Below, one piece after another: positions 11,301 through 22,445 of a stretch of 64,000 nt of DNA. Source of the stretch: Adineta vaga (Eukaryota; Rotifera); the NCBI GenBank assembly GCA_021613535.1, contig CP075492.1:17174001-17238000 (forward strand), in the 5' to 3' direction. The position numbers were made by a program, and so were the translations under genes. Position 1 is the stretch's first letter, and every line of letters begins with the position of its first letter. The notes under the pieces were generated by a model, which saw only the letters and a program-made list of their open reading frames with translations, searched no databases and was not told the DNA's origin.

Positions 11301-12908
11301 CAAATCTGTTCTTACATCGCATATCGTTTGAAAATATATAGAAGTTCGGATTAAGTTTTTTTCAATGTTTTCATCTACACCATTTGTACAATCTTCTTTC
11401 TTATCTTCAATAATTAATGATGCAAAACACTTTTCTTGTCCATTCGAATAACACTTAAAACGTTGTCGAACATCATTCAGTAAACAACTTTGATTAAATA
11501 TTTCATCATCATCAAATGGACAATCTCGTATACCATCAACAAGGCGTTGTTTAGAAATACATTTCGTTGAGTTTAAACATCGATACATAGTTGAATAATT
11601 ACAATGATCTATTTCATTCGTTGGTATCAAACATCCACGGAATATATTTTTAATAGTTTGAACAAGAGTTTTTATAGTAAAGTCTGAATCTGTACTTTTC
11701 AACCCTAACTCGGTAAAATGTCGACAAGTGAAATTATTAAACTTATTTGTAGCCGGTAGAAAATCTGAACATAGTTTTTCATCATAACACACAAATTCAG
11801 GTAGAGAAAATTGACCAAACTCGATTGATTCATTCGAATACATCAACCGCACATGTCCCAAGAGGAGAGAAACATAACGAAATTCGTATAGCATTGGACA
11901 CATGTCTTTTATACAGGTTAAATCTGAGCAAAACTCTTCACACCATTCACGATCGACTAGATTGTAGAGTTTCATGGAACAACCTGTAGCATTAGAGCAA
12001 AAATCAGCTTGCAGATGAGAAGTACGGCGATTCTCACATATGTCGATCCCATTCGTGCATTCTCCATCACCGCATGGAAAGTCATTTGGCCCTGGTCGAC
12101 ACACATGTTCTTCGCAGCGGAACACTGGGTACGAATAACAGCTACTGCTAAGATCTTGTGGCCCTGACTCGTCTGTTCTATCCAAACAATCTGGATGTCT
12201 TCCATCATCATTAAAAAATTCTATTGGAATGCATAAACCATTATGACAGCGAAATTCTTTATCATTACATTGATTGATTTCAAGTTGCCAACAATTGTTT
12301 TCATCAGAATTATCTACACATTCACTTTTTCCATTGCAAATCTCTCGCCAATCCAAACATGACAGTTTTGTTTGACAATTTAGATGTTGATAACATGTCA
12401 TTTCAGTTTTCTGCTCTATTTCATCTTTTTTTCGAAAAGCGTACTTAACAATATCATCGAACGATCTACCCATTCCATAATCAAATGTAAAACGGCATAA
12501 AGGTCCAAACCATGGTGATGTACAATTATAAAATAACATTTCTCTCCAGGATAAAAAATTTAAATCGTTATTCAAAAAAATTTCGTATCTTTCAGCTAAA
12601 TCGATCGAAGCGGACCATTGAAGTAACATATTACTAGTGATATTTTCTTCTTTTAATTTAGCAAAAGTTAAATTAAAGTCAATTGAATTTGTAGAATCCA
12701 AGTCTTCCATAAAGTTATTTTCTTCTGACGCTTGAAGGCAATATAAAGTCGACTGATACACAACAAATTGATAATCTTCATACGCATTAGTTTTATATTC
12801 AAAATTGTAATATGAAAGACAATCTTCATTTTGATGACTAATAATATTAAACCGATACTGTGTCACTGATTGAATATTCCATATGAACAAAATCCATAGC
12901 AGAAACAT
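8317..12908 (-). CDS. LDLa/EGF-repeat 7TM receptor (rhodopsin-like), 2 exons
   Basis: Exons 12908-9803 and 9758-8317 are joined across a 44-nt GTAAGC...AATAG intron; the join is in frame and gives about 1515 aa. I start at the ATG at 12908, which opens on a signal peptide (MFLLWILFIW...); upstream in frame there is only a GTG. The large ectodomain has about eight LDL-receptor class A-like modules (for example CNGKSECVDNSDENNC, CKDGADEVDC), then EGF modules (CLCPPSYSGDKC, CRCEPRWSGVQC, CLCPPGRFGSRC, CICKEEYTGPRC, and one more in exon 2). The last ~290 residues are a 7TM bundle beginning IIIKVAILSTIFMFVLGF. An eight-Glu run encoded by a TTC/GAA repeat (about 8745-8768) lies in a loop. LDLa-7TM fusions such as relaxin-type receptors bind extracellular ligands and signal through G proteins; the ligand here is unknown. 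Confidence 0.88.
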
Positions 12909-13735
12909 ACTATGGATTAAAATACGCACCTTCTAAAAAATGAATTATTAACTTTTTCTTCTAATAACATAGTATTATATTTAAGAGACTCATTTGACAC
13001 GTTCAACTAAACTAATAATGTGTTAAAACATCAGTTTTTTCTCTCTTTATAATACTTGATATGAATGACTTATGGAATACATTCATTTTAATGTGATTCT
13101 CGACAACTTTTTCTTTATAGCTATTTGTATTCATGCAACTATCAGGATTAATCATAGTAATAGGTGTTCTCTTTATCAATACCCAACCCTCAACATATTT
13201 GTTAGTTTTCTACATTAATTAGTACGCAGAAAGTAACCATAGTGAAACTTCCTGAGCATAAAAGTCATATTTTATTAACAAACCGTCAGGTCTGCGAATG
13301 TCAAACATAAGAAAAAAAAGTTCGACTCGGGGAACATAATTGAAACCGACTTATGAAATCTAAAACATAAATGTCCATCGTGGTCAAAAAATCAGCCGCG
13401 GAGGTTTCGAAAAAACTGATGCCGTGACAGTACTAACAATAAAAATATATAAAACTTTCTTTTCGTACAATACCCATTAAATGTGCTGACCGAGAAGGAA
13501 ACTGCTTTTAATCTGAATCATGATACAATTATAATCTCAAGCATTAGGAATTTTAGAGATAAAAATAAAAGAAAAATTTCCAAAAATTCAACCGCTGCCT
13601 CGCCGTACCGTGACGGTAACGAAGAGTTGGCTGCCGCCATGGACATCTCTGATTTGAAATTAATATAAATCGGGTGTGGGTGTATCTTTCTCTTATACCA
13701 CCCAAACAATTAAAAACATAATAAATATTGTTTAT
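12909..13735. other. Intergenic, ~0.8 kb
   Basis: It holds the GT-rich hairpin at 13671-13707. A 61-codon plus-strand ORF (13483-13668, ending AAMDISDLKLI) stops just 5' of that hairpin and may be a remnant final exon, but I cannot support a gene. The rest is AT-rich without recognisable content. Confidence 0.4.
13671..13707. repeat. GT-rich intergenic hairpin (copy 5)
   Basis: CGGGTGTGGGTGTAT, loop CTTTCTCTT, ATACCACCCAAAC. It starts 29 nt downstream of the SDR gene stop on the minus strand. Confidence 0.7.
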
Positions 13736-14623
13736 TTATAATTGAGCAGTATGAAAAGTGATTTCACAAGTATGTTCCCAAACTTTTTTTGACATTTCTT
13801 CATTTGATACTTCCTTATTTGGGACAGTTTCGCCTTTCTCATCGATGCATCTCCAACCTTTCTCTGTCCCTAATATGCCATGTATCATAAATTCCGCACA
13901 ATCTTCAGGACTGATACCCCAGCCAAGAGCTCTCAAAGCTTTTGCAGGTACTCGAAGATAAATAGGTAAACCATTGGCTATCTTAGTTCTAACACTACCT
14001 GGAGATGCATGTATAAAACTAACATTGGCATTTTCTGGTTGAGAAACAAGATATTGAATGACAAGATCAGTAAATGCCATAGCATGATTAGCAGCTGCCA
14101 AAAACGAATAATTGTTTTTGAGTGCCATATCATTCCAATTGATTTTCGATGGATTACCTCTTTTACTATTCAAAACAAAGAGAACTTTGCCACCATGTGG
14201 AGATGATCGAAGTAATGGAAGAAGTTCTTTGACAAATAAAACTCGACCATAATAACTTACAGCCAATTTATCATCAATATTTTCTTTGGTTGGTGTACGA
14301 CCAGTTAATGTTAATATGCCTTGAGATAAAACGAGTACATCAACTGCATTAATTTGTTTAGTAATTCTTCGAATTTCAGACATTAATGAAACATCGGCAC
14401 GTATAAAATTTCCATTCGAACCTAATTGAGATAGGATTTCATCGGCAGCAGATTGGTTACGTCCAATAATTGTCACATGAGCGTCCGGACAGTGTTTACG
14501 GTATGCAAGAGCGATTCCACAACCAATACCAGATGTACCACCAACTACGACGACATGTAGAGATGGTTGTAAAGAAGACAATATTTGTGTGTTCGAGGCA
14601 GCGACAGCATGTACATCACACAT
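13736..14623 (-). CDS. Short-chain dehydrogenase/reductase, fungal-like
   Basis: Intronless, 295 aa from the ATG at 14623 (the longer frame begins with TTG). The Rossmann cofactor motif GGTSGIG is near residue 30, followed by GRN, an adenine-site D (RADVSL) and a VLSQGIL strand in the NNAG position. The usual active-site Y-x3-K is not intact: the tyrosine of NNYSFLAAANH is present but the Lys four residues on is Ala. I recall the same gap in a fungal SDR subfamily with similar LKxxYS context, so this may be family-specific, not decay. It would act on an unknown small hydroxyl or carbonyl substrate with NAD(P). No introns and the fungal-like family make it a horizontal-transfer candidate (inference). 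Confidence 0.85.
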   Translation of the reverse strand: MCDVHAVAASNTQILSSLQPSLHVVVVGGTSGIGCGIALAYRKHCPDAHVTIIGRNQSAADEILSQLGSNGNFIRADVSLMSEIRRITKQINAVDVLVLSQGILTLTGRTPTKENIDDKLAVSYYGRVLFVKELLPLLRSSPHGGKVLFVLNSKRGNPSKINWNDMALKNNYSFLAAANHAMAFTDLVIQYLVSQPENANVSFIHASPGSVRTKIANGLPIYLRVPAKALRALGWGISPEDCAEFMIHGILGTEKGWRCIDEKGETVPNKEVSNEEMSKKVWEHTCEITFHTAQL

Positions 14624-15232
14624 GTTATACAACGATTCAAAATCTAAAAATTTTGTTTTTCATAAATCATTTATAGTATGAATGAATGCAGAGAAATCTA
14701 TATTAAGTGTATGAGAAGAGAACGACAACATTATTTTTTGCATCGCCGTAGAGAACAGAGAACAGAAAAAAAATATGAAAACGAGATGGTTATATAGGAT
14801 AGAAAAAGGCGAACGTCTGTACTTCTTATACTTTATCGTACTTCTTCGTACGCCTCTTATTTTAAATAAAGCTCCGCAGTAGATAAATAATAAAAAATGT
14901 TGCATAGCAAGAAAATCAAACCGAAAGGAAATATTGGACGACAAGCTAAAAGTAGAAATGTTTTTTTCTATGAGTCATGTGAAATATAAACTTCCAACTC
15001 CAATTAATTATACAATATCTTAAAAAACACCCATACAATAATATTCAATAACGTATATTATAGTTACATCAGATTGTTTTCCATCGTTAGGACAAGCAAT
15101 TCGAACAAATAATTTCAAAAATGGTTAAAAATATTTCTCTTGAAATTTTTGTCATAGATGTTTCCACAGTGGAAGAACATTTCATTGAATCTAGTATACA
15201 CACTGGGTCTTGTCTCATATGTAAATCGTTTT

Positions 15233-16020
15233 TAGTGTACTCAAAAAGTGAGTACACTACTATAATCGGTCTGTATGTTCGTCCGTCCGTTTACACGATA
15301 ACTCTTCACAACTACATTCGATTGAACTGAAACTTTGTGCACATATTTGTCTCATTAATATCTCGGTCGAGTTCGAAGATGAGAATGATCTCTCGAGAAA
15401 TGGCTGAGTTATCGAAAAAATTGTCATTTTTCACCAGACTATCCCTGAGGGGGATACAGGGTTTTTTGAAAAAAACATTTTCTCTCAAAATTATTTAAAA
15501 CATGTATGAATCAACTCAGTTTTTAACGCTGATTCCGAATCTGATATTGGTTTTGAGTCAAATCGTATAGTTTACTAATGAAAAAATGCGCAAAAACTGT
15601 ATTTTAACATCGAATTGCCTAAATACGTTTCATATGATGTGTAGTTTGGGAGTTTCCCAAATGCTTGGTTTTGTAGCTAGTCGGAACGACTATCAAAAGA
15701 GAAAAATCTGATCTCCAAATCTATTGATATTGATAATCTAGTATGAAAATGCTGATATGTGTATCTATCATAGATCTTTTATAGATTCATTAGGTTGCAT
15801 ATGACCGTTATTCCGATAGATTCAAATAAAAAAATTCATTCACAACTCAGCATGAGAAATCTTGCTCCATCGAAACATTTCTCGTGGTAATTTTGATGCG
15901 TAGACATTCTAGAATGGTCCATCTCTCCCATACACTTTTTGCAGTACACATAACTCTCGAATAAAATCCGAAGTTTCCGCATTTTTTTAATGAACGTATA
16001 TCTTAGTACTCAGAAAAACG
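15233..16020. repeat. Interspersed non-coding repeat starting with a palindrome
   Basis: It opens with a palindrome (TAGTGTACTC-AAAAA-GTGAGTACACTA, 15233-15259), followed by a segment of the style TATGTTCGTCCGTCCGTTTACACGATAACTC and GATTGAACTGAAACTTTG. Phrases like these recur in non-autonomous invertebrate DNA repeats. No reading frame is conserved. The right boundary is uncertain and the element class is not determined. Confidence 0.45.
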
Positions 16021-16078
16021 CAGATATATTACATTGTATATTTTTTATCACTTCCCATCGATCTTTTATTCCGTATCC

Positions 16079-16778
16079 ATAAAAAACATCTCTAGAGTAG
16101 ATAAACTTTAAAATCATATATGTGGATATTTACACTAACATAAAAACAAATACTGCTGGTTTTTGATACTCTTTTCATAAATATAGGAGAAAAATTTATT
16201 CTTCTACTGCAGAAAATGCTCAACTTTGTTTTGTATGATGTATATATCAGTATAATGTCAGTGGAAGAATATTTCTGTTAATTGAAAAGGTAACAACTTC
16301 AATACTATGCATGCTGACATGAAAAAATGAGTAATGCAAAGCAAAAATAGGATAAATAGGTAGGTTTTTTTTCTTGTGCTATAAAAATCGATACAGCAAA
16401 CGTTAAGAAACTATACTATATTGTTGATGAGTTTTCAGAAAAGGTATGAGTATTCACTACTGCACTAGACAACGACAAAAAGAATAAATAAAAAATTGAT
16501 GTCGTAAAATAATAAACTATGTGATTAGCACCGCCGATATCTATAGCTAAGCTTAATAATCAATTCAGTCAAATTGTTTCTAACTAGCAACAGAAAATTC
16601 CACTATTAACTTTCATTACAGAATAAAATACCAACATTTTCACTATTTGCATGACGTAAAATATTCTTGTTTTCTTTCTAATCTTTAATGCATTTGACAA
16701 TGTAAAGAAATTCTTTCTTGTGGGTGGGTGTGATTGTATCCCTTCTTCTTTCATACGCTCACTCACACGAACACCCTG
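16079..16778. repeat. Dispersed ~0.7-kb repeat, copy B (ends in a GT-rich hairpin)
   Basis: Second copy of the block at 2113-2776 in the same orientation, with a ~90-nt extra segment near 16220-16320 and minus the ~60-nt segment seen in copy A. It ends with a hairpin (16718-16778), 64 nt from the stop of the DJ-1 family gene. Confidence 0.85.
16718..16778. repeat. GT-rich intergenic hairpin (copy 6)
   Basis: Arms are CTTGTGGGTGGGTGTGATTG and CGCTCACTCACACGAACACCC, an imperfect stem. The loop (TATCCCTTCTTCTTTC) is shared with copy 2. Confidence 0.65.
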
Positions 16779-16841
16779 TTTTTATATTTTATTCGCTAAA
16801 TCAAAATAGAAAAGATATTTTTTGATGTGTCACTATAGTTA

Positions 16842-17510
16842 TTATTGTTCGTTTTCTTCAAGAATCCAAGTGAAAGGATCATCCTCTTGTTGTCTAGGAA
16901 CAAATTCGGCTATTTTGTGCGTCCATTTGACTAATTCTCGATCGTAATGTGACATTAAAAACGCAGCCATCATGTCCATACCAGCCGTAATGCCACTACT
17001 CGTCCAAAATTTACCATCAACTGTCCATCGTCCTCTTTCTGTCCAATGAACTTGAGAAAAATTTTGAACAGCAAATTTTTGGACACTCTTATTTGTTGAA
17101 GCTTTTTTACCATTGAGAACACCAGCAGCAGCAAGAACAATAGATCCAGTACAAACGCTCATCACAATATCTACTTCTTGAACACATTTTTGAATAAATT
17201 CAACTAATTCTTGTGTAAATTGAGTATCTAGAGGAACGCCAGGTAGAAAAAGAAGATTCAGAGGTGGACATGTTGCATAAGTACATGTTGGTAGTTGTAA
17301 GGGTCCTGAAGCAGGAGCAACTGGTTCAAGAGAATCAGAAATATAATGAAAATTCATAGGTATTGCTTTTGATACATATGATGATGGAGCAGCTATTGCT
17401 TGGAGATATTTAGGAGTTAACATTGTTAATGAATCAATGGAACCTGCTGCATCTAAGAGTTGATACGATTTCAATAAAATAATACCAACTTGAAGAGGTA
17501 TTGCCGTCAT
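16842..17510 (-). CDS. DJ-1/PfpI family protein (GATase1-like)
   Basis: Intronless, about 222 aa from the ATG at 17510; the longer frame begins with TTG. The N-terminal strand and helix IPLQVGIILLKSYQLLDAAG match the family opening. The nucleophile elbow is VMSVCTGSIVLAAAG, with Cys as the putative nucleophile, followed by the TNK and GRWTVDGKFWTSSGITAGMDMM segments typical of the PfpI subgroup that includes isonitrile hydratase and AraC-linked amidase domains. The enzymatic role is not determined. It is intronless and more like bacterial/fungal members than animal DJ-1, so horizontal transfer is plausible. It lies about 2.2 kb upstream, in coordinate order, of nothing functionally linked. 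Confidence 0.85.
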   Translation of the reverse strand: MTAIPLQVGIILLKSYQLLDAAGSIDSLTMLTPKYLQAIAAPSSYVSKAIPMNFHYISDSLEPVAPASGPLQLPTCTYATCPPLNLLFLPGVPLDTQFTQELVEFIQKCVQEVDIVMSVCTGSIVLAAAGVLNGKKASTNKSVQKFAVQNFSQVHWTERGRWTVDGKFWTSSGITAGMDMMAAFLMSHYDRELVKWTHKIAEFVPRQQEDDPFTWILEENEQ

Positions 17511-17823
17511 ATTCGATATTGGTTGTAACAAAAAATGAAAGCAAAGTAAAAGAATCCACGTGCTTTATAAACATACCTGTATATAAATCTTTTCTGAAGA
17601 AAGAGGAAAAGAAAAGAAAATGCACTCCTTCTATAGAAAACTAATAACATGTGTATTGTATACAGAGCTGAGACGCATGTACGAATTACATGTTGTTACA
17701 GGCATGATGTACATACACATGCCTTCACACACTCCTCTCCATCTATTTTTCTATTATCATTAATACATTCTTTTTTATAACGTTTTGAATGAAGACATCG
17801 CTAATAATCGTATCTAAATATAG

Positions 17824-17842
17824 CACCCACACCCATCCTCAA
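17824..17842. repeat. Half-site of the GT-rich hairpin
   Basis: Only the right arm is visible (CACCCACACCCATCCTCAA). I find no matching left arm within 100 nt. Confidence 0.5.
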
Positions 17843-18486
17843 CTTTCATCGCAACTATTCGGTTGATAAACGCATTCTCAAACACACAGATGCTCGTGCT
17901 TCTCTCGGCATATTACAAGTCACTACAATAAAGAATAAACATCATTTTCCTGGCAGACCGATAGCTCTGATATGTATTTTCGGATTTATTATACCAATTT
18001 CTCAAATAGTTTTTATTTATTAATTATCAATAATTTGAAAGCGATTTGTAGTCGTGTTCAGCTTGTATCAAAAATTGTTATCATCACACAGAACGTTCTA
18101 ACCGATCAATTTATTCTACTTTTCACACTTTTTGTTTTTTTGTTTTATCTAGATTATCGTGTTACTTTTCTATCTTCACCTGCCCATTTCGACACCATAT
18201 TGTCAAGAATAAAATAGATGAATACTCTATCAAGCTTGGAATTGCAACTAAAGTTGCTACAATAAAATATAATGACTACGAATTTTTTAATAATGTAGAA
18301 GTAGGTCTCACGATAGCAACTACTTACTATGAAGAACAACCAGAAATCAAAACACTAAACAGTGGTAAAGAAGATAAATAATAAGACAATTATCAGAGAC
18401 TGTTTAATCACGAAGCATCATTCAGAAAAAGCTATATTATCAATCCAGATATAAATTCAATGTGACACAGAAGTCTCAGTTCAATT

Positions 18487-18528
18487 AGTGAGGGTGCATA
18501 TTGAATCTCATCCACTCTCACCCTCATG
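18487..18528. repeat. GT-rich intergenic hairpin (copy 7)
   Basis: GTGAGGGTGCAT, loop ATTGAATCTCATCC, ACTCTCACCCTCAT; a short degenerate version. Confidence 0.55.
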
Positions 18529-19348
18529 ATACTTTGTTTCACACATCAAAACACATCAAGCTTAAATAGAGCGACTCCTTATTTATATCATAACAGGCAG
18601 TTTACGTTTTACATGGGGTTCGTGCATGGAATTCTGTGTGGGCTGATGCTCACAATATATTATAATATCCGTGTACAGTTTTGGAAGATCTTAAGAATTA
18701 CTTAGAATCGGACTTCTCACCTTCAACCAGTACCATACGATAGCAAGGACAAGAATAACCAATCCATTAAGGATGAATGTCAAGAAATGTAAGGACCCGT
18801 GTTTTAGTTTTTCCAAGCAGTCAATTAAATGAAGTATTCAAGATTGGATTCAAGAAGCTTTAGCTCTGGTTGTTATAAATAACGGTCTTACGGTCTCCGT
18901 CTTTGTTACACATTTATTTTATTTTATTTTCATTTTTTAATATTTTTTATATGCTGGTCACAGTATTTTTCAAGACTGTTTCAGAGTTTGGTATGCTACT
19001 CCTCCCTGTGCTTAATATCATGTATGCAATCACCGTCTGAATAAAAATACGAATACGTCTATGTGCATTGCGCCACACATTTCATACGTGAGTGTCAGAC
19101 TCGTCTGCCATCTAGTTTTAACGTACAAATTTATGATTGAAAGATGTACAGAAATATAAAATACATAAAAAGGAAGAAACGAAAAAAAAACTGTTTGGTA
19201 TTATTTTGTATAGAAAGGTTTTTTTTGATTGATCATTATTATTCTAAAGAAATTGACCTTTATTTTTTTTGCGTTCTGTCGATAGAATAATATAATATTG
19301 ATTTGCGTGTGACAAGCACAACTCTGAAATAAAACATAAAAACATCGA

Positions 19349-19951
19349 ATGAGAAAAGAAAGAGATTCAGAACCGTTTTTGGTCGACCCATCCGAACAAA
19401 GATCTTTCAACAAAAATCAATCTCAATCATGGGTTCATTATTTAGTTGGTAGTGTTGTATCACCATCGCATATTGGTTTAATAATTCTTTTTATTCTTCT
19501 TTTTATTCCAATAACTGTACTTATTATTGGAATAAATTATCATGATCCACGTTATTGTTCAATTGAACCTCGTATTCCTATATTCTTAATCGTTCATGGA
19601 AGTGTTCTATTTGGATGGCTTACTCTTGTTATTATCGTTTCAATAATAATAATACAAATGGCTAAAGAAAATTCTTCATTTACTTCACCAATTCTTGTAA
19701 TTATATTCAGTATATTTATTATTCTTTCCACGATATTTTTAATCATTTGGACAATAGTTGGAAGTGTATGGACATTTAATGTATATCAATGGGTAACTTA
19801 TTATTATGATACACAAACAAATTTTTATCCATATAATTATTGTCAACCAGAATTATATCGATTTACATTTACTTATATTATTTTATCTTATATTATCGTA
19901 TTTTTTCAATGTTGTTATTATTGTTTTAATAATAAGTTGATTTTACGATAA
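19349..19951 (+). CDS. TMEM272-like four-TM membrane protein
   Basis: Single exon, 200 aa. Four hydrophobic segments are seen (starting near IGLIILFILLFIPI, IPIFLIVHGSVLFGW, ILVIIFSIFIILST and FTFTYIILSYIIVFF). The pattern around them matches the TMEM272 family: a Cys after TM1 (YCSIEPRIPIFLIVHG), the FLIIWTIVGSVWTF block in TM3, and YCQPELYRF before TM4. The function of that family is unknown; the protein would sit in a cellular membrane. It has an acidic/basic N-terminus without a signal peptide. ATG 19349 is the first in frame. Confidence 0.8.
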   Translation: MRKERDSEPFLVDPSEQRSFNKNQSQSWVHYLVGSVVSPSHIGLIILFILLFIPITVLIIGINYHDPRYCSIEPRIPIFLIVHGSVLFGWLTLVIIVSIIIIQMAKENSSFTSPILVIIFSIFIILSTIFLIIWTIVGSVWTFNVYQWVTYYYDTQTNFYPYNYCQPELYRFTFTYIILSYIIVFFQCCYYCFNNKLILR

Positions 19952-20316
19952 ACAATGACGTGATTTTTTTCAGGACAATATTTTTATCATATATTTTCTG
20001 TATATATATTTGTTTGAATCGCTTCTTTTTTTTCGAGTTGTAAATAAAAAAAACATTGATTAAAATCAACTATTTACAATTGAATTCTTGATTATTCAAG
20101 TTTGTTTCCTATAAGATGAGCGGGTCACATATTTATACATTAGTCTTACTTTCATATTTTCGTTTACTATAACGGTACTTTAATCATGAGTTTTTATAAA
20201 GCAATGAAACGTGCAAAAAGATATCGACCAATACAGGCCTAAGAAATTCTTATTAATCGAATTCAAACTGCTTGTTTTATAATGCACTGACAATTTCAAT
20301 AGAAAGAAAACTTATT

Positions 20317-20550
20317 TTATTGAAATCTTCTAATTATAAACGAAGAAACAATCGGCCAAAAGAGAGATATTAAAATAAAACAAATAACGGATTTGTTGGT
20401 TTTGAAAACTTTATCAATCATAAGACAAGCAGTTATATAAGAGAGCAAATATCGTATAAAGAAGGCTAGTAAGAAATGCATTGAAAAGAAGGGAAATACA
20501 AATTTATCGAATACAGGATCAATGTAAAAATTGGCTATCATTATAATCAA
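20317..20550 (-). CDS. Possible small two-TM protein, unrecognised
   Basis: A 77-aa ORF with two or three hydrophobic stretches (FFSMHFLLAFFIRYLL; SVICFILISLFWPIVSSFII) and a basic end (IRRF). It lies 70 nt beyond the stop of the F-box/LRR gene on the same strand. AT-rich DNA yields hydrophobic ORFs by chance, so this may be spurious. Confidence 0.25.
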   Translation of the reverse strand: MIIMIANFYIDPVFDKFVFPFFSMHFLLAFFIRYLLSYITACLMIDKVFKTNKSVICFILISLFWPIVSSFIIRRFQ

Positions 20551-20619
20551 GGTTAATAAAAAGAATGAAAGATATCTTTAATTTCATTCCATAAATATTT
20601 AAATCGTGGTTGTTGGTAA

Positions 20620-22445
20620 TTAGACGAAATTCCATTCGGAAACTAAAAAGATCCTTAAAATCGATCTAATCATATTTGATACGATATTTCTACTCACTCT
20701 TTCTCCCAACCATATATGGATATGTTGAGGTACAGTAATTTTTTGTCCATAGAAATCAACATGACATGTTGCGGAACAATTAAAAAATTGTTTAATATCA
20801 TTAAGAATTAAATTTGGCACAAGTTCTGAACATCTTGATGCATTGTTTACTGAATGATGAATATAAAATGTTGCACTTGTTAATCTTGGAAATTTTTCAA
20901 TACAATAAATTATATCTGATCTTGATCTAATCGGCCATGTATCTAAATGTTCAATAAACGGAAATGCATGACATAATTTGTTAGGATAATACATAGGTTC
21001 ATTCTGGAAAAGGTATGTTTTGAATCTTAATGTACGAATTTGTTTTAATTGTACACTTTCTAGATGTCCTTTCTCTAACAATAATTCGAGTGGACGAGTC
21101 ACGCCTTGAAAATTTAAAATACGAAGATTTGGCATGTGATATTGCATATATTTTAATAAATAATATGAATTAGATAAAAAAGTTAAAGTTTGAAGTTGAT
21201 TGATATCAATAATTGATGATAAAATTTCAAATGAATCATTCCAATGTAGTCCAAGATGTTTAATTGAAGTAAATCGAAATGTATTTTTATTAAGAACAAT
21301 TCGTCTTTGAAATATTGAGTATTTGGATCGATAGAGAAGTGTATTGTTTGGTATTGTTGAATATAAAGATGTTTCAGAGGTTAATTTCATATACGGAAGA
21401 GCAAAATCAGATACGGAAACAGTGAATAAATGTTTATCATAAAATGCAATAAACCAATGTTTTTCTTCAATCCAAAATGATGTTCGAAATGAATCGAGAC
21501 TTTGTTCAGTTAGATTATCTTGTACAAGAAGTAGAAAATTGAATGACATTAAAGATTGTGTAATCGTTTGCCAACGATATCCATCAATTATACTCATATC
21601 GGATAATTCATATTCATTCTTAATCTCTAAATGAGTTAAATTTGGAAAATTTTATAAGAATTGCTCTATATTATCCATGGATATGTTTGTATCTATTGAT
21701 CACAATAATTTGAATTATTCTTACCTGAAATTATTAAATAAAGTCGTTTTAATAAATGACATGATTGTATTTGATGAAAATTTTGAAAAGAATTGAGAAA
21801 CAAAGTAACACATTGAAGCTGAGGTGAATGTTGAAAAATTTCGTTGATATGATCAAATGATGATGAATATAATCTTAATTGATGTAAATATGGAAAATGA
21901 ATTAAAGTTAATTCATCGGAATAATATGTACTTAAATATTTTAATTTAGGTAAAATTTCTGGATAATGTTTTGGTAAAATTGAATAAATTTTATCATCAA
22001 ATTCGTTGAATATATTGTCTTTGTTAATAAGAACTCCTTTTCCACCAGAACTATCAAATGAAAGTGAATGTAATCGATTAAGTTTATATAAATTAGATAA
22101 AATTCGATGTAATGGCTCATGTTTGATTCTTATCAATGAAAGATATCGTAAATTTATTAATTTTTCAATCTGAAAATAACTTAAAAATAATTTTGATTGA
22201 CCAATAGTATCATTTTGATCAGAAAGTATTAGAGATATTATTTGTTCAGGAGGAATTTGTTCACAAATAAGATCAAAATCTGATTTTCGAATTGATTGAA
22301 AATTAATTCGATAAGTTGAATAAAATTTTAGAATTAAATCAATTCGATTGTTAAGATTTGAAAATAAATGAAGAATTTCATGAGCCCAAAAATATTCAAA
22401 TAAAACATGAAATAATTCCGCTGGACATCGTTCAAATTCATTCAT
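20620..22445 (-). pseudogene. F-box/LRR-type protein with a premature stop after the intron
   Basis: Exon 1 (22445-21725, 240 codons) begins with an F-box-like N-terminus (CPAELFHVLFEYFWAHEILHLF) and leucine-rich text. A GTAAG donor follows. With the nearest acceptor (32-nt intron, exon 2 from 21692) the frame reads ISMDNIEQFL, a TAA at 21652-21654, then NFPNLTHLEI and on through about 340 more residues to 20620. The expected residue at the stop is Lys (AAA to TAA). An alternative acceptor (CATTTAG) about 60 nt further on rejoins the same frame and skips the stop, so a shortened product remains possible. The protein would be a substrate adaptor for SCF ubiquitin ligases. Its C-terminal half is complete (ends EWNFV). 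Confidence 0.75.

Larger units (their letters stand above)
14624..16841. other. Gene-poor 2.2 kb, largely repeats
   Basis: The block 15233-16020 is repeat-like and 16079-16778 is copy B of the dispersed repeat. No gene could be supported at 14624-15230. Confidence 0.5.
17511..19348. other. Intergenic 1.8 kb
   Basis: It contains a half-site of the GT-rich hairpin (17824-17842) and a full copy (18487-18528). A minus-strand TM-like stretch near 18720-18840 (LNGLVILVLAIVWYWLK followed by a GTGAGA donor) is preceded by a stop and may be a fossil exon. Nothing else could be supported. Confidence 0.4.

Noticed and set aside
9759-12929. Treating the LDLa/EGF frame and the 7TM frame (8317-9741) as two separate genes
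   Set aside because: A 44-nt GT-AG intron joins them in frame (VTIG-FVQYS), and the second frame lacks its own signal peptide; one gene is simpler.
17972-18217. Plus-strand 81-codon hydrophobic frame
   Set aside because: No family pattern and no splice context; hydrophobic frames are common in T-rich DNA.
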